A stretch of DNA of 64,000 nt, from assembly GCA_014896455.1 (NCBI GenBank), contig JADBKJ010000004.1:17131-81130 (forward strand), written 5' to 3'. The notes beneath the pieces were generated by a model. That model was given only the letters and a program-made list of their open reading frames with translations. It searched no databases and was not told where the DNA came from. The position numbers and the translations under genes were made by a program. Shown here one piece after another: positions 23,884 to 34,478 of this stretch (positions are counted from its first letter, which is position 1; each line of letters opens with the position of its first letter). Source of the stretch: Thermoanaerobacter sp. (GTDB lineage: Bacteria > Bacillota > Thermoanaerobacteria > Thermoanaerobacterales > Thermoanaerobacteraceae).

Positions 23884-24972
23884 CTATTCCTTAATGACAA
23901 CCCCATTAGATATCTTAAAATAACAATCTCCTTTTAAATCTCTTTTTGTAGTATGGGTTATAAAAGTCTGAAAACCTTGCAATCTTTCTAATATATATTT
24001 CTTTCTATTTTCATCTAACTCTGACATTACATCATCCAGAAGCAGTATGGGTTTTTCACCAGTCTCCTTTTTTAAAATTTCAAACTCTGATAATTTAAGG
24101 CATAAAGCCACTGTTCGCTGTTGGCCTTGAGAAGAATATACTCTCGAATCATAGCCGTTTATAATAATCTTAAAATCTTCCCTATGAGGTCCTACTTGTG
24201 TTGTAAGATATTTTAAATCTAAATCTATATTTTTTAATAGTTTTTCTTTTAATCTTTTTTTAACTATTTCTTTATCTGAAGCATCTTTAAGTCCAACACT
24301 ATTTAGGTAGACAATTTCTGCTGTCTCATTGGAAATTTCAAGTAAAAATTTTTTTATATTAATTTCTACATTTTTCAAGTAACTTTGTCTCACCACGATT
24401 ATTTTTGCACCGTATTCTACTAATTGGTCATCGAAAACTTCTAGTATACTTCTACTTTTTCCCTCTTTTATAGTCTTTAATAGTTTATTTCTATTTATTA
24501 GTATTCTGTTATATTGCATGAGGTTATAAAGATAATTCTTTTCAACCACAGATATACAAGAATCTAAATATTTTCTGCGATAGGAAGGTCCTTCTTTTAT
24601 TATGTTTAAATCTTCAGGAGAAAAAATGACTGTAAAAAGTTGACCTAAAAGTTCAGAAGTTGACTTTATTTTATTGCCATTTACTTTAATCACTTTATTT
24701 TCATTTTTCTTGTATCCAAATTCTATCTTTTTATCGTTATTTTCTTGACAAATTATTGCTTTTACATAAAAATAATCTTCTCCGAATTTTATTAGTTCTG
24801 TAGTTTTGCTCCCTCTAAAAGACCTTCCCATACTTAAAAGCCTAATACTTTCTAATAAATTACTCTTTCCTTGTGCATTTAAACCATAAAATATATTTAT
24901 TCCTTTGCAAAATTCTATTTTTTGCTTTTGTAAATTTCTAAAATTGTCGACAAATAGCTCCTTCACATACAA
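23884..24972 (-). CDS. recF: DNA replication and repair protein RecF
   Basis: A 362-residue SMC-like ATPase that helps load RecA at gaps and supports replication restart. Walker A is GLNAQGKSNLLES (residue ~30), the signature is SSQGQQRTVALCLKLSE, and Walker B is PILLLDDVMSELDENR. It starts at TTG, six bases after GAGGAA. It belongs to the leftward dnaA-dnaN-yaaA-recF-remB cluster. Confidence 0.95.
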   Translation of the reverse strand: MYVKELFVDNFRNLQKQKIEFCKGINIFYGLNAQGKSNLLESIRLLSMGRSFRGSKTTELIKFGEDYFYVKAIICQENNDKKIEFGYKKNENKVIKVNGNKIKSTSELLGQLFTVIFSPEDLNIIKEGPSYRRKYLDSCISVVEKNYLYNLMQYNRILINRNKLLKTIKEGKSRSILEVFDDQLVEYGAKIIVVRQSYLKNVEINIKKFLLEISNETAEIVYLNSVGLKDASDKEIVKKRLKEKLLKNIDLDLKYLTTQVGPHREDFKIIINGYDSRVYSSQGQQRTVALCLKLSEFEILKKETGEKPILLLDDVMSELDENRKKYILERLQGFQTFITHTTKRDLKGDCYFKISNGVVIKE

Positions 24973-24982
24973 GTTAAATTCC

Positions 24983-25189
24983 TCACTTTATGATATAAGT
25001 TTTACCTTCTACCTCAATTATATCATTTTTGCGAAGTTTTTTACCTCTTTTTAATTCTATTGAGCCATTTACTTTAACTTTTCCTTCTAAAATAAATTGC
25101 TTTGCTTGTCCTCCAGTTTGACATATTTTCATATATTTTAAAAATTGCCCTAAGGTAATATATTCCGTCTCTATAGGCACTTCTATCAT
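24983..25189 (-). CDS. yaaA: S4-domain protein YaaA
   Basis: A 68-residue protein made almost only of an S4 RNA-binding fold (LGQFLKYMKICQTGGQAKQFILEGKVKVNG). YaaA sits between dnaN and recF in most Firmicutes and has been linked to the ribosome. AGAGGTG precedes the ATG. Confidence 0.88.
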   Translation of the reverse strand: MIEVPIETEYITLGQFLKYMKICQTGGQAKQFILEGKVKVNGSIELKRGKKLRKNDIIEVEGKTYIIK

Positions 25190-25209
25190 TTAAAAAACAC
25201 CTCTTATTT

Positions 25210-26322
25210 TTAATTGAGTTTTACAGGAAGTATCATATAAAGATAATTTTTACTTCCCATAGGTTTTATTATTAACGGATTTATACTATTTATGAAATAA
25301 AGCGTTATTTCCTCTTCATCGATGGCTCTTAAAGAATCTAATAAATATCTTGAGTTAAAAGCGATCTCAAAAAACATTCCTTTTACATCGACTTCTATCT
25401 TTTCTACCATTTTACCTTTTTCAGAATTGGAAGAAACAGTAATAAATTTATCACCAATCTCAAACTTAATCAAATTATTTTTGCTTTCTGCAATTAATGA
25501 AGCTCTTTCAATACTTTCAGTTAAAACTTCTCTTTTGACTACCACTTCAGTCTTATAATCCTTTGGTAAAACAGCATTATAGTTTATAAAGCTTCCTTCT
25601 AAAAGCCTCGATATTACCTTTGTATTTTCAATTTGGAATAACACTTGATTAGCAGTGTGGTATATCTTTATCTCTGTTTCCTCATCTTTTAAGATTCTGT
25701 ATATCTCTTCTAAAGTTTTACCTGGAATTACTATAGAATATTGTTCTATATCTTCGTCAAAGAATTTTTCCTCACCCTTATAAGAATATATAGCCATTCT
25801 AAATCCATCTAAAGCTACTGCTTTAACTTCATTTTGAAGCACTTCGAATAGAACACCAGTCAAAATAGGTCTTGTTTGCTCCTGGGCAATACAAAAGACT
25901 GTTTTTCTTATTAGGTCTTTTAGAATATTTTGCGCCAATTTAAAAGAATTTTCTCTAGATACTTGAGGGATTTCAGGAAATTCTACAGCGTCACTTCCTG
26001 CAATAGTGAAATTTATGCTATCGCAAACTACATTTACCGTGTTTTGAAAATCACTTTCTACTTTTACTTCTCCCTCTGGCAATTTTCGAACTAGTTCTGA
26101 AAAAATTTTTGCAGGTACAACTATTTCTCCCTCTTCTTCTACTACTGCAGGAATTTGACACTCTATCCCTATGTCCAAATCAGTTCCTGAAAATTTGACT
26201 TGACCTTTCAAAGCTGAAATTTTAATGCCTTGAAGAATAGGAAGAGTAGTTCGGGAAGATACCCCCCTTATTGCAATATTTACTCCTTCAAATAATGAAT
26301 TTTTATCACACACAAATTTCAT
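25210..26322 (-). CDS. dnaN: DNA polymerase III sliding clamp (beta subunit)
   Basis: About 370 residues in three repeated clamp domains, ending in the conserved PMGSKNYLYMILPVKL. It forms the ring that tethers the polymerase. I chose ATG at 26322, eight bases after CAGGAG; the GTG at 26331 overlaps that ribosome site. Confidence 0.96.
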   Translation of the reverse strand: MKFVCDKNSLFEGVNIAIRGVSSRTTLPILQGIKISALKGQVKFSGTDLDIGIECQIPAVVEEEGEIVVPAKIFSELVRKLPEGEVKVESDFQNTVNVVCDSINFTIAGSDAVEFPEIPQVSRENSFKLAQNILKDLIRKTVFCIAQEQTRPILTGVLFEVLQNEVKAVALDGFRMAIYSYKGEEKFFDEDIEQYSIVIPGKTLEEIYRILKDEETEIKIYHTANQVLFQIENTKVISRLLEGSFINYNAVLPKDYKTEVVVKREVLTESIERASLIAESKNNLIKFEIGDKFITVSSNSEKGKMVEKIEVDVKGMFFEIAFNSRYLLDSLRAIDEEEITLYFINSINPLIIKPMGSKNYLYMILPVKLN

Positions 26323-26388
26323 TTTTTTCACTCCTGTTTTTGAGAATATTTTTTTGAATCAAATCATACAATAAATAAGATAAGTATC

Positions 26389-26406
26389 TAGTAGTCGTAG
26401 TAATAG
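26389..26406 (-). other. Candidate DnaA-trio array
   Basis: Six triplets, five of which fit the 3'-G/A-A-T-5' trio on the complementary strand. The orientation relative to dnaA and its box agrees with Bacillus. However, the nearest good DnaA box is about 60 bases away rather than adjacent. Confidence 0.4.
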
Positions 26407-26530
26407 AAAGTGTTAGTTTGTTAGTAATGGTTTGTGAAGCAGAGAAAAAGTCGATAATTGTCTGTGAATAAATTTTGGACAATCATTTAAAATTATTAAC
26501 AATATTCACAGGCGAAAAATTTTAAAACAT

Positions 26531-26554
26531 ATAAACAGGGTTATCCCTGTTTAT
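26531..26554 (-). terminator. Hairpin after dnaA
   Basis: A 10-bp perfect stem ATAAACAGGG / CCCTGTTTAT with a 4-base loop, four bases past the dnaA stop, followed on the minus strand by a T-rich stretch. Confidence 0.65.
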
Positions 26555-26557
26555 ATG

Positions 26558-27889
26558 TTAAAAACCTTTTATTCTCTTTTTAAGTTCCTCAATCTGCCTT
26601 GAGAGAAGTTCGTCTTGCTTTATTTCATTAGAAATTTTTTCATAGGCATGTATTACAGTAGTATGGTCTTTTCCAAATTCTTCTCCTATCTTTGGAAGAG
26701 ATAAATCTGTCAATTCTCTTGCTAAGTACATGGCAATTTGTCGAGGATAAGCTATGTTTTTTGTTCTCTTGCGGGACCTGAAGTCTTCTAGTTTTATGTT
26801 ATAGTACTTGCAAACTTCTTCTTGTATGAGTTTTACAGTTATTTTTCTTGTTTTGTTACCTACAATTTCCTTTAGGGCATGCTTTGTTAATTCTAAGTCT
26901 ATATTAGATTTTGTAAGATTTGAAAAAGCTACGATTCTTATTAGTGCTCCTTCTAATTCTCTTATGTTTGATTGGATTTTTTCTGCCACATAAGCTAAAA
27001 CTTCGTCGGGGATATTGAGATTTTCTGTTTGAGCTTTCTTTTTAAGTATTGCTATTCTTGTCTCATAATCTGGTGGCTGTATATCCGCGATTAAACCCCA
27101 CTCAAACCTTGACCTTAGCCTTTCTTCTAGAGTTGGGATTTCTTTTGGTGGTCTGTCACTAGAGATAACTATTTGTTTGTTTGCTTCGTAAAGGGTGTTA
27201 AAAGTATGGAAAAATTCTTCTTGAGTTCGTTCTTTTTTGGCTATAAATTGAATATCATCTATTAGAAGGACATCAATATTTCTGTACTTGTTTCTAAATT
27301 CTTCATTTTTATCGTCTTTTATGGAGTTAACCAACTCGTTGGTAAACGTTTCTGACGTGACGTACATTATTTTGTAGCCACTTTGATGTTTATTAATAAA
27401 GTGCCCTATTGCATGCATTAAATGGGTTTTTCCTAAACCTACTCCTCCATAAATAAATAAAGGATTATAAGCTTTTGCTGGAGCTTGAGCTACTGCAAGA
27501 CAAGCAGCATGAGCAAGTTTATTGCTGTTTCCAACTACGAAAGTATCAAAGGTATATTTTGGATTTAGAGTAGAAAGAGTGGTGGATTCAGTTAGGTTTT
27601 CTTTTTCTAAGGATTCTTTGATTTCTCTATATTCTTCTTCATCTTCTGATAATATTTTTATCTCGTATAGTTTATTTGTAGCTTTTGATGTAGCGTCGTA
27701 GATAATATTTATATATCTTCCATTTATTATATTTTTTGTAAAAGTATTGGGAGTGCTTAAAAATAATACATTATCGATGATTGTTAAGGGCTTTATGTGA
27801 ACTAGCCAAGTGTTATAGCTGGTGGGGGTAAGCTCGCTCTTTATGACCTCCACTATCCTCTCCCATATTTGACGATGATCTCCATACAT
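26558..27889 (-). CDS. dnaA: Chromosomal replication initiator DnaA
   Basis: About 443 residues. The N-terminal DnaB-interaction domain starts [14 protein letters not shown]. The AAA+ domain has Walker [14 protein letters not shown] and Walker [10 protein letters not shown]. The C-terminal DNA-binding domain carries the signature [19 protein letters not shown] chose ATG at 27889, since AGGAGGT lies correctly upstream; the frame remains open to 27913. It is transcribed away from the box cluster in the 27890-28398 gap. Confidence 0.97.
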   Translation of the reverse strand: MYGDHRQIWERIVEVIKSELTPTSYNTWLVHIKPLTIIDNVLFLSTPNTFTKNIINGRYINIIYDATSKATNKLYEIKILSEDEEEYREIKESLEKENLTESTTLSTLNPKYTFDTFVVGNSNKLAHAACLAVAQAPAKAYNPLFIYGGVGLGKTHLMHAIGHFINKHQSGYKIMYVTSETFTNELVNSIKDDKNEEFRNKYRNIDVLLIDDIQFIAKKERTQEEFFHTFNTLYEANKQIVISSDRPPKEIPTLEERLRSRFEWGLIADIQPPDYETRIAILKKKAQTENLNIPDEVLAYVAEKIQSNIRELEGALIRIVAFSNLTKSNIDLELTKHALKEIVGNKTRKITVKLIQEEVCKYYNIKLEDFRSRKRTKNIAYPRQIAMYLARELTDLSLPKIGEEFGKDHTTVIHAYEKISNEIKQDELLSRQIEELKKRIKGF

Positions 27890-28398
27890 TGTATGACCTC
27901 CTAAGCCCATCAATAAAATGTGGATAACTTATTTAAAAGGGTGGCATAATATATTATCGGTATAAGTTAGTTGTTAATAAATAAAATTTAGTTTTGTGAA
28001 TTTTTTAATTTGATAACTTTTTCAAAAACACATGTGCAGATATTGTTGATAAAAGATATTTTGATAAAAAAACTGATAAAAAAATTAAAATACATTGATT
28101 ATAAATGTAGTGAATAAGAAAACTAACATTTAAATAACAACTTATTCACAATTTTATCAACAACTTGTGAATAAGTTGTTATTTTTGTGGCTACACTTTA
28201 TTTAAGTTATCAACAGCTTAATTTTATAATAGCAAATTATCAACAGATTATCAATAAGAAAAATAATTTTGTCTACAGCTGTGTGTAGATAATTCTTAAG
28301 TTGTTGATAACTTGCTTATTTTAAAAAGTCTTGTTGACATCCTCCTTAATTAACGTTATAATTTTTATAGCATTTTTTAGGTTTTAGGAGGTGTGGCA
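27890..28398. other. oriC: DnaA-box cluster between dnaA and rpmH
   Basis: An AT-rich gap of ~500 bases between divergent dnaA and rpmH. It has one perfect DnaA box (TTATCCACA on the minus strand, 27919-27927). Near-consensus boxes are TTATTCACA at 28142 and, on the minus strand, 28174-28166; TTATCAACA at 28154, 28207 and 28237; and minus-strand TTATCAACA or TTATCTACA at 28044, 28284 and 28302. Gene polarity switches here from leftward to rightward, as expected for a bidirectional origin. Confidence 0.9.
28334..28362 (+). promoter_or_regulatory. Consensus sigma-A promoter of rpmH
   Basis: TTGACA, exactly 17 nt, TATAAT: a perfect match to the vegetative consensus. It lies beside the last DnaA boxes. 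Confidence 0.93.
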
Positions 28399-28533
28399 AT
28401 GCTTCGCACTTATCAACCCAAAAAAAGACATAGAAAAAAAGTACATGGTTTTAGGAAGAGAATGTCTACCAAAAGTGGTCGCAATGTCTTAAAAAGAAGA
28501 AGACAAAAAGGTAGACATAGATTGACAGCGTGA
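28399..28533 (+). CDS. rpmH: Ribosomal protein bL34
   Basis: A 44-residue, very basic protein beginning [20 protein letters not shown] and ending [11 protein letters not shown], the standard L34 sequence. ATG at 28399 with TTAGGAGGTG upstream. It heads the rpmH-rnpA-yidD-yidC-jag cluster to the right of oriC. Confidence 0.97.
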   Translation: MLRTYQPKKRHRKKVHGFRKRMSTKSGRNVLKRRRQKGRHRLTA

Positions 28534-28569
28534 GGCCTTTAAGGCCTTTTTTACAATCCGGAGGTATAA

Positions 28570-28920
28570 ATGAGTAATAAGATTATAAAAATTAAAAAAA
28601 GTTATGAATTTAAAAAAGTTTATTCTAATGGAAAATCTGTTGCTAATCAGTTTGTTATAATGTATTATATGGAAAATAATTTAGGTTTTAATAGAGTTGG
28701 CTATTCAGTGAGTAAAAAAATAGGTAAAAGCGTGGTAAGAAATAGAGTTAGAAGGCTTTTACAAGAAAGTTTTAGACTTTTAAATATTGAGATAAAAGTG
28801 GGTTTTGATATGATTTTTGTCGCAAGGGGGAAAATTGTAGAGGCTGATTTTCACACTTTAAAAAATTCCATGAGAAAATTGATTATGAAAACACCTATTT
28901 ATGCGGGGAATGAAAGATGA
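28570..28920 (+). CDS. rnpA: Ribonuclease P protein component
   Basis: A 116-residue basic protein that binds RNase P RNA for tRNA 5' maturation. The RNR signature is present in [24 protein letters not shown] lies before the ATG; it overlaps yidD by 4 nt. Confidence 0.95.
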   Translation: MSNKIIKIKKSYEFKKVYSNGKSVANQFVIMYYMENNLGFNRVGYSVSKKIGKSVVRNRVRRLLQESFRLLNIEIKVGFDMIFVARGKIVEADFHTLKNSMRKLIMKTPIYAGNER

Positions 28921-29126
28921 AAAATGTTGTTATTTTTTTAATCAAGTTGTATCAAAGATATATTTCGCCTATGAAGCCAAGAACCTGTAGATTTTATCCA
29001 ACTTGTTCTCAATATTCTATAGAAGCAATATCAAAGCATGGACTTTTAAAGGGCGGAATTATGTCAATTTGGCGGATTTTAAGGTGTAATCCCTTTAATC
29101 CTGGGGGATATGACCCTGTAAAATAA
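28917..29126 (+). CDS. yidD: Membrane protein insertion efficiency factor YidD
   Basis: A 69-residue protein with the hallmark [22 protein letters not shown] and the C-terminal GGYDPVK. It is an inner-membrane-associated helper of YidC, encoded between rnpA and yidC as usual. Confidence 0.95.
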   Translation: MKNVVIFLIKLYQRYISPMKPRTCRFYPTCSQYSIEAISKHGLLKGGIMSIWRILRCNPFNPGGYDPVK

Positions 29127-29143
29127 ATTTTTGGAGGTATATT

Positions 29144-29764
29144 ATGGCAACAATTGCTATGTATTTAGGACAATTGTTAGAATTTATACATCATTATGTA
29201 GGAAATTATGGTATCGCTATAATTATTTTTACTATTTTAATAAGGATACTTCTTTTGCCTTTTTATATACAGCAAATGAGCACAATGAAAAAGATGAAAG
29301 AAATACAGCCTCTTGTAGAAGAACTTCAAAAGAAGTATGCTAAAGACCCTCAAAAATTAAACATGGAAACAATGAAATTGTATCAAGAGAAAAAAGTGAA
29401 TCCTTTTGGTGGATGTTTACCTATGCTTTTGCCTTTGATAATATTGTGGCCGCTTTTTACGATGCTGAGAACCTATCCAGCTTTTTCAACTGCTTCTTTT
29501 TTGTGGATGCATAGCCTTGCACAAAAGGACCCTTATTATATAATTCCTATTTTAGCTACTGTGACTACTTATATATCTTCTGCAATGGTAGCAACAGACA
29601 AAAGTCAAAATTCTATGAATATAATGATGTCAATTTTTATGGGATGGGTAACAGTTTCTTTGCCGGCAGGGGTAGGAATATATTGGGTTACAAGCAATAT
29701 ATTTCAGATAGTGCAGCAGTATATTTTTATGAGAGAGACCAATACTGCTAAGGGGGAATCATAA
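29144..29764 (+). CDS. yidC: Membrane protein insertase YidC (SpoIIIJ type)
   Basis: A 206-residue short YidC of the Gram-positive kind. Membrane segments lie at ~15-40, ~90-115, ~130-150 and ~160-190. The cytoplasmic loop is charged (STMKKMKEIQPLVEELQKKYA), and a substrate-groove arginine follows in FTILIRILLLPFY. No lipoprotein signal is seen. It inserts membrane proteins with or without SecYEG. A GGAGGT site precedes ATG. Confidence 0.94.
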   Translation: MATIAMYLGQLLEFIHHYVGNYGIAIIIFTILIRILLLPFYIQQMSTMKKMKEIQPLVEELQKKYAKDPQKLNMETMKLYQEKKVNPFGGCLPMLLPLIILWPLFTMLRTYPAFSTASFLWMHSLAQKDPYYIIPILATVTTYISSAMVATDKSQNSMNIMMSIFMGWVTVSLPAGVGIYWVTSNIFQIVQQYIFMRETNTAKGES

Positions 29765-29765
29765 G

Positions 29766-30386
29766 TTGAAAGAGCTTATAAGGACAGGTAAGACAGTGGA
29801 AGAAGCTGTAAATCTTGCTTTGAAGGAATTTGGCGTACCGAGGGAAATGGTAGAAATAGAAGTGTTGGATGAAGGGGGTAAAGGTTTTCTAGGTCTTATA
29901 AGCAAGCAGGCAATAGTTAAAGTGATTTTAAAAGATGTAGTAAAGGAGAGTGCTAAAAATTTTTTACAGCAAGTAATTGAAGCGATGAAATTAGATGTTA
30001 AATTTGATGTAGAAGAAGATGAGGATACTATAAAGTTTAATTTATATGGAAAAAATGTAGGGTTGCTGATAGGTCATAGGGGAGAGACATTAGATTCATT
30101 GCAATATCTTGTAAATGTCGTTGCTAGCAAGTATAGAGAATATGATAGATATAGAAGGATTATATTAGATGCAGAAAATTATAGAAAAAGAAGGGAAGAG
30201 ACTCTAATTAGGCTTGCAAAAAAATTAGCCAAACAAGTAATGGAGACAAAAGAAAGCGTTGAGTTAGAGCCGATGAGTCCTAATGAAAGGCGAATAATTC
30301 ACATGGCTTTGCAGGACCATCCATATGTAGAGACTTATAGTGAAGGAGAAGAGCCTAATCGAAGAGTCATAATAGCTTTAAAATAA
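29766..30386 (+). CDS. jag: RNA-binding protein Jag/KhpB
   Basis: A 206-residue protein with an N-terminal Jag domain (to ~residue 50), a KH domain holding [17 protein letters not shown] (~105) and an R3H domain near the C-terminus ([12 protein letters not shown]). KhpB proteins bind RNA and affect cell elongation. Start is TTG after GGGGGAAT. It immediately follows yidC. Confidence 0.92.
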   Translation: MKELIRTGKTVEEAVNLALKEFGVPREMVEIEVLDEGGKGFLGLISKQAIVKVILKDVVKESAKNFLQQVIEAMKLDVKFDVEEDEDTIKFNLYGKNVGLLIGHRGETLDSLQYLVNVVASKYREYDRYRRIILDAENYRKRREETLIRLAKKLAKQVMETKESVELEPMSPNERRIIHMALQDHPYVETYSEGEEPNRRVIIALK

Positions 30387-30481
30387 TACCCTGTCAAGGG
30401 GGTTTTTTTATATTTTTGATTGAAAAGCCAAAAACATTGGTATATTATTTTTATAAGACAATTTTTTGGTTGGTGATGAAA

Positions 30482-31864
30482 ATGGTTTTTGATACAATTG
30501 CAGCTATTTCTACTTTTCCAGGAGAAGCAGGAATTGGAATAGTTAGAATAAGTGGAGATGATGCTTTAGAGATAATTTCAAAAATTTTTAAACCCTATAA
30601 GCCTAAAAATATAAAAAAGGTGAAAAGTCATACTTTGCACTATGGACACATAGTAGACCCAGAAACAGAAGATGTATATGACGAGGTTTTAGTATCTATT
30701 ATGAAAAAACCTAATACTTATACCAGAGAAGATATAGTTGAAATAAATTGTCATGGAGGTATAGTAGTTACTTCTAAAATTTTGGAATTAGTATTAAAAC
30801 AAGGTGCTCGTTTAGCTGAACCAGGGGAATTTACAAAAAGAGCTTTTTTAAATGGGCGAATTGATTTATCTCAAGCCGAAGCAGTTATAGATATAATTAC
30901 CGCTAAGACTATGCTTGCTAATAAATACGCTCAAAAGCAGTTATCAGGTCATATAGGGCAAAAGATGAAAGAATTAAAAGACAAAATCATGGGTCTACTG
31001 GTCCATCTTTTAGCTTTAATAGATTTTCCTGAAGATGATGTGGAGGAACTTGAGAGAAAAGAAATATTAGAAACTGCTAAGGAAATAGTGGAAGATATAG
31101 ATAAACTTATTGCATCTTCTGAAAGTGGTAGAATTATAAGAGAAGGACTTAAAACTGCTATAATTGGTAAACCAAATGTGGGTAAATCCTCTCTTTTAAA
31201 CGCCTTATTGAAAGAAAATAGAGCTATTGTCACGGACATACCAGGAACTACCAGGGATATTATTGAAGAATATGTTAATGTAAAAGGTATTCCAATAAAA
31301 CTTATTGATACGGCAGGAATTAGAGATACAGATGAATTAGTAGAAAAAATAGGGGTTGCTAAAAGCAAAGAAGTTCTGGCGGAAGCAGATTTAATATTGT
31401 TTGTGCTGGATGCCTCAAGAGAGTTAACTAAAGAAGACTACGAAATTTTCGACATTTTGGCAGGTAAAAATATTGTATTTGTGTTGAATAAAATTGATTT
31501 ATCTAAAAAAATTGATGAAAAAGAATTAAAAAATCTTACCAAAGATGGTATAATAATAGAGGTTTCCGCTGTTGAAAAAATTGGGCTACAAGAATTGGAA
31601 GACGCAATATACAATTTGGTTTTTAAGGGAAATGTAAATGTTAAGGAAGACGAAATAATTACAAATTCAAGACACAAGGAAGCCCTTATCAATGCAAAAA
31701 AATATATGGAAAGTGTTGTAGAAGCCATTGAGATGGAGTATAGTGAGGATTTAATTACAATTGATTTAAATGCAGCTCTTGAGCAAATAGGGAAAATTAC
31801 TGGTGAAACAGCAACTGAAGATTTAATAAATCAAATTTTTGAAAGATTTTGTGTGGGAAAGTAG
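30482..31864 (+). CDS. mnmE: tRNA modification GTPase MnmE
   Basis: About 460 residues. With MnmG it places the carboxymethylaminomethyl-type group on wobble uridine 34. The N-terminal folate-binding domain starts [18 protein letters not shown]. The inserted G domain has [22 protein letters not shown] and NKIDLS. The C-terminus ends IFERFCVGK, with the conserved cysteine. The open frame extends to 30416, but family alignment and GGTGAT favour ATG at 30482 (30476 is possible). Confidence 0.94.
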   Translation: MVFDTIAAISTFPGEAGIGIVRISGDDALEIISKIFKPYKPKNIKKVKSHTLHYGHIVDPETEDVYDEVLVSIMKKPNTYTREDIVEINCHGGIVVTSKILELVLKQGARLAEPGEFTKRAFLNGRIDLSQAEAVIDIITAKTMLANKYAQKQLSGHIGQKMKELKDKIMGLLVHLLALIDFPEDDVEELERKEILETAKEIVEDIDKLIASSESGRIIREGLKTAIIGKPNVGKSSLLNALLKENRAIVTDIPGTTRDIIEEYVNVKGIPIKLIDTAGIRDTDELVEKIGVAKSKEVLAEADLILFVLDASRELTKEDYEIFDILAGKNIVFVLNKIDLSKKIDEKELKNLTKDGIIIEVSAVEKIGLQELEDAIYNLVFKGNVNVKEDEIITNSRHKEALINAKKYMESVVEAIEMEYSEDLITIDLNAALEQIGKITGETATEDLINQIFERFCVGK

Positions 31865-31873
31865 GTGAAAAGT

Positions 31874-33775
31874 ATGAGATTTATGGCTGGAGAATATGAT
31901 GTGGCAGTTGTTGGGTTGGGACATGCGGGTAGTGAGGCTGCTCTCGCTTGTGCAAGGTTAGGACTTAAAACAGTAGGTTTTGCCGTAAACTTAGATTCTA
32001 TTGCTTTGATGGCTTGCAATCCTTCTATTGGTGGTCCTGCCAAGGCTCAGTTGGTAAGAGAGATTGACGCTTTAGGCGGGGAAATGGCTATAAATACTGA
32101 CAAATCGTTACTACAAATTCGCACTTTAAATACCAGTAAAGGCCCTGCTGTAAGGTCTTTGAGAGCACAAGTTGACAAAAAACTTTACCAGATGAACATG
32201 AAGTACACTTTAGAAAGACAAGAAAACCTTGATATAAAACAGGCAGAAATTGTAGACATTTTGGTAGAAGATAACAAAGTCACGGGAGTTGTGACAAAAT
32301 TAGGCGCGATGTATAAATGTAAAGCTTGCATTATTACTACAGGAACCTTCTTAAAAGGAAGGGTTATAATTGGTGATGTAAGTTTTAACAGTGGACCTAG
32401 CGGGCTTTTTCCAGCTAATGAGCTTTCTGAGACTTTGAAAAGATTAGGTTTTAAATTGATGAGATTTAAAACAGGTACTCCTGCTAGAGTTGATAAAAGA
32501 AGCATTGATTTTTCCAAAATGGAAATACAGCCGGGGGATGAAGTTATTACTCCTTTTTCCTATATGCATGATAAAATTGAAATAGAACAGTTACCCTGTT
32601 GGCTTACTTATACGAATAAAAGAACTCATGAAATAATAATGGCAAATATTGACCGTTCTCCTCTTTTTAGTGGTGAAATAACAGGGGTAGGAGTAAGATA
32701 CTGTCCCTCTATTGAAGATAAAGTTGTAAAATTTCCCCACAAAGAAAGGCATCAAATTTTTATTGAGCCAGAAGGATTGAATACTTATGAGATGTATGTA
32801 CAAGGCATGTCTTCTAGTTTACCTGAAGATGTACAACTGGAATTTTTGAGGACTGTTCCCGGTCTTGAAAATGTAAGAGTGATGAGACCAGCTTACGCTA
32901 TTGAATATGACTGTATAGACTCAACACAATTAAAGGCTACTTTAGAATCTAAAAAAATTGAAGGGTTGTACTTTGCAGGACAAGTCAATGGCACATCTGG
33001 ATATGAAGAAGCGGCTGCTCAAGGTCTGATGGCGGGAATAAATGCTGCTATGAAGCTTTTAAACAAACCTCCTGTAATTTTGGATAGGTCTCAAGCTTAT
33101 ATAGGAGTGCTAATTGATGATTTAGTGACAAAAGGTACAAATGAGCCTTATAGGATGCTTACTTCGAGAGCAGAATATAGACTTCTATTAAGACAAGATA
33201 ACGCAGATTTTAGATTGACAGAACTAGGGTATAAAATTGGCCTTGTAACAGAAGAAAGATATCAAAAATTTTTAAAGAAGAAGATCCAGTTAGAAAAAGA
33301 GATGCAAAGACTTCCTGGCGTCATGGTAAGACCTTCTGAGGAAGTCAACAATTTTCTCATTTCTAAAGGAAGTACTCCTTTAGTTACAGGAGTTGACCTT
33401 TACACTTTGCTAAAGCGACCTGAAATTGATTATAAGGCTACTAAATTTTTGGATAGAGATAGGCCACATGATATTTTAGATAGTGTGGCTGAGCAAATAG
33501 ACATAAATATTAAATATGAAGGATATATAATGAAACAACTGAGACAAGTTGAACACTTTAAAGCATTGGAAAACAAAAAAATTCCAGAAGATATTGATTA
33601 TTATCAAATTTATGGTTTGAGCAATGAAGCAAAAGAAAAATTGACAAAAATAAGACCTACTTCAATTGGACAAGCTTCTCGTATTTCAGGAGTTTCGCCT
33701 GCTGATATTTCTGTGCTTTTAATTTACATGCAGCAGTTAAGGAGAAATAAAGAAGATGAAGAACAAATCGGTTGA
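31874..33775 (+). CDS. mnmG: tRNA uridine-34 modification enzyme MnmG
   Basis: An FAD-dependent partner of MnmE, about 633 residues. The dinucleotide-binding motif [17 protein letters not shown] is N-terminal, [22 protein letters not shown] follows, and the C-terminal helical domain ends with [21 protein letters not shown] chose ATG at 31874 after AGGTGA; GTG at 31865 overlaps that site. rsmG begins inside its last codons. Confidence 0.95.
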   Translation: MRFMAGEYDVAVVGLGHAGSEAALACARLGLKTVGFAVNLDSIALMACNPSIGGPAKAQLVREIDALGGEMAINTDKSLLQIRTLNTSKGPAVRSLRAQVDKKLYQMNMKYTLERQENLDIKQAEIVDILVEDNKVTGVVTKLGAMYKCKACIITTGTFLKGRVIIGDVSFNSGPSGLFPANELSETLKRLGFKLMRFKTGTPARVDKRSIDFSKMEIQPGDEVITPFSYMHDKIEIEQLPCWLTYTNKRTHEIIMANIDRSPLFSGEITGVGVRYCPSIEDKVVKFPHKERHQIFIEPEGLNTYEMYVQGMSSSLPEDVQLEFLRTVPGLENVRVMRPAYAIEYDCIDSTQLKATLESKKIEGLYFAGQVNGTSGYEEAAAQGLMAGINAAMKLLNKPPVILDRSQAYIGVLIDDLVTKGTNEPYRMLTSRAEYRLLLRQDNADFRLTELGYKIGLVTEERYQKFLKKKIQLEKEMQRLPGVMVRPSEEVNNFLISKGSTPLVTGVDLYTLLKRPEIDYKATKFLDRDRPHDILDSVAEQIDINIKYEGYIMKQLRQVEHFKALENKKIPEDIDYYQIYGLSNEAKEKLTKIRPTSIGQASRISGVSPADISVLLIYMQQLRRNKEDEEQIG

Positions 33776-34478
33776 TATGCTAATTGAGGGTGCTAGAGAG
33801 TGGGGTATATTTTTGGAAATGTTCCATGTGGAACATTTCCAAAAATATTATGCTCTTTTATTGGAATGGAATCAGAAGATGAATTTAACGGCAATTACAG
33901 AAGAAAAGGAAGTTGTGATTAAGCATTTTTTAGATAGTTTATCTGTAGTTAAAAGTGGAAAAATAAAAGGGGATGAAAAAATTATAGACGTTGGTACAGG
34001 GGCTGGTTTTCCTTCTATTCCTTTAAAAATTGTGTTTTCTAAATTAAAAGCTACTCTTTTAGACTCTTCTAAAAAAAGAATTACTTTTTTAGAAGAGGTT
34101 GTAAATAAATTGGGTATAAATGAAATAGAATTAATTCATGGAAGAGCAGAAGATATAGGAAAAGACATAAAATATAGAGAACAATTTGATTTATCTGTTG
34201 CAAGAGCTGTTGCACCTTTAAATGTTTTATTGGAATATACTCTTCCTTTTGTACAAGTAGGTGGTTATTTTATTGCTTTAAAAGGAAGAGAAGTTGAGGA
34301 AGAAATAAAAAGCAGTCAAAAAGCCTTAAAGGAGTTAAAAGGGGAAATTGAGGAGGTAAAGCAAATTAGACTTCCCTTTAGTGATATACTTCATCATTTG
34401 ATAATTATAAGAAAAGGGGATAACTGTCCTCTGAAATATCCTAGAAAGGCCAATGCTATAAGAAAGGCTCCTTTGTGA
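33756..34478 (+). CDS. rsmG: 16S rRNA (guanine527-N7)-methyltransferase RsmG
   Basis: A 240-residue SAM-dependent methyltransferase (GidB). Its core motif is [16 protein letters not shown], with [15 protein letters not shown] later. It overlaps mnmG by 20 bases. Codons for [14 protein letters not shown] contain a perfect-armed 42-bp palindrome with a parS-like core, so the sequence is constrained at both DNA and protein level. Confidence 0.94.
   Translation: MKNKSVDMLIEGAREWGIFLEMFHVEHFQKYYALLLEWNQKMNLTAITEEKEVVIKHFLDSLSVVKSGKIKGDEKIIDVGTGAGFPSIPLKIVFSKLKATLLDSSKKRITFLEEVVNKLGINEIELIHGRAEDIGKDIKYREQFDLSVARAVAPLNVLLEYTLPFVQVGGYFIALKGREVEEEIKSSQKALKELKGEIEEVKQIRLPFSDILHHLIIIRKGDNCPLKYPRKANAIRKAPL
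33807..33848. promoter_or_regulatory. parS site inside rsmG, extended 42-bp palindrome
   Basis: The core TGTTCCATGTGGAACA (33820-33835) resembles the Firmicute parS consensus TGTTNCACGTGAAACA. The symmetry extends to perfect 20-base arms (33807-33826 and 33829-33848) around a TG centre. The same 16-bp core recurs before parA. Confidence 0.8.

Larger units (their letters stand above)
26332..26557. other. dnaA-dnaN intergenic region, candidate origin unwinding region
   Basis: About 220 AT-rich bases. Reading from dnaA to dnaN (minus strand): a terminator-like hairpin; two DnaA-box-like nonamers, the clearer one TTATTCACA at 26477-26469; then six consecutive trinucleotides CTA TTA CTA CGA CTA CTA at 26406-26389. 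The position matches incC of Bacillus, where the duplex opens next to a DnaA-trio. Confidence 0.5.

Noticed and set aside
27890..28398. CRISPR-like repetition in the origin region
   Set aside because: The repeats are scattered DnaA boxes on both strands, without regular spacing or unique spacers.
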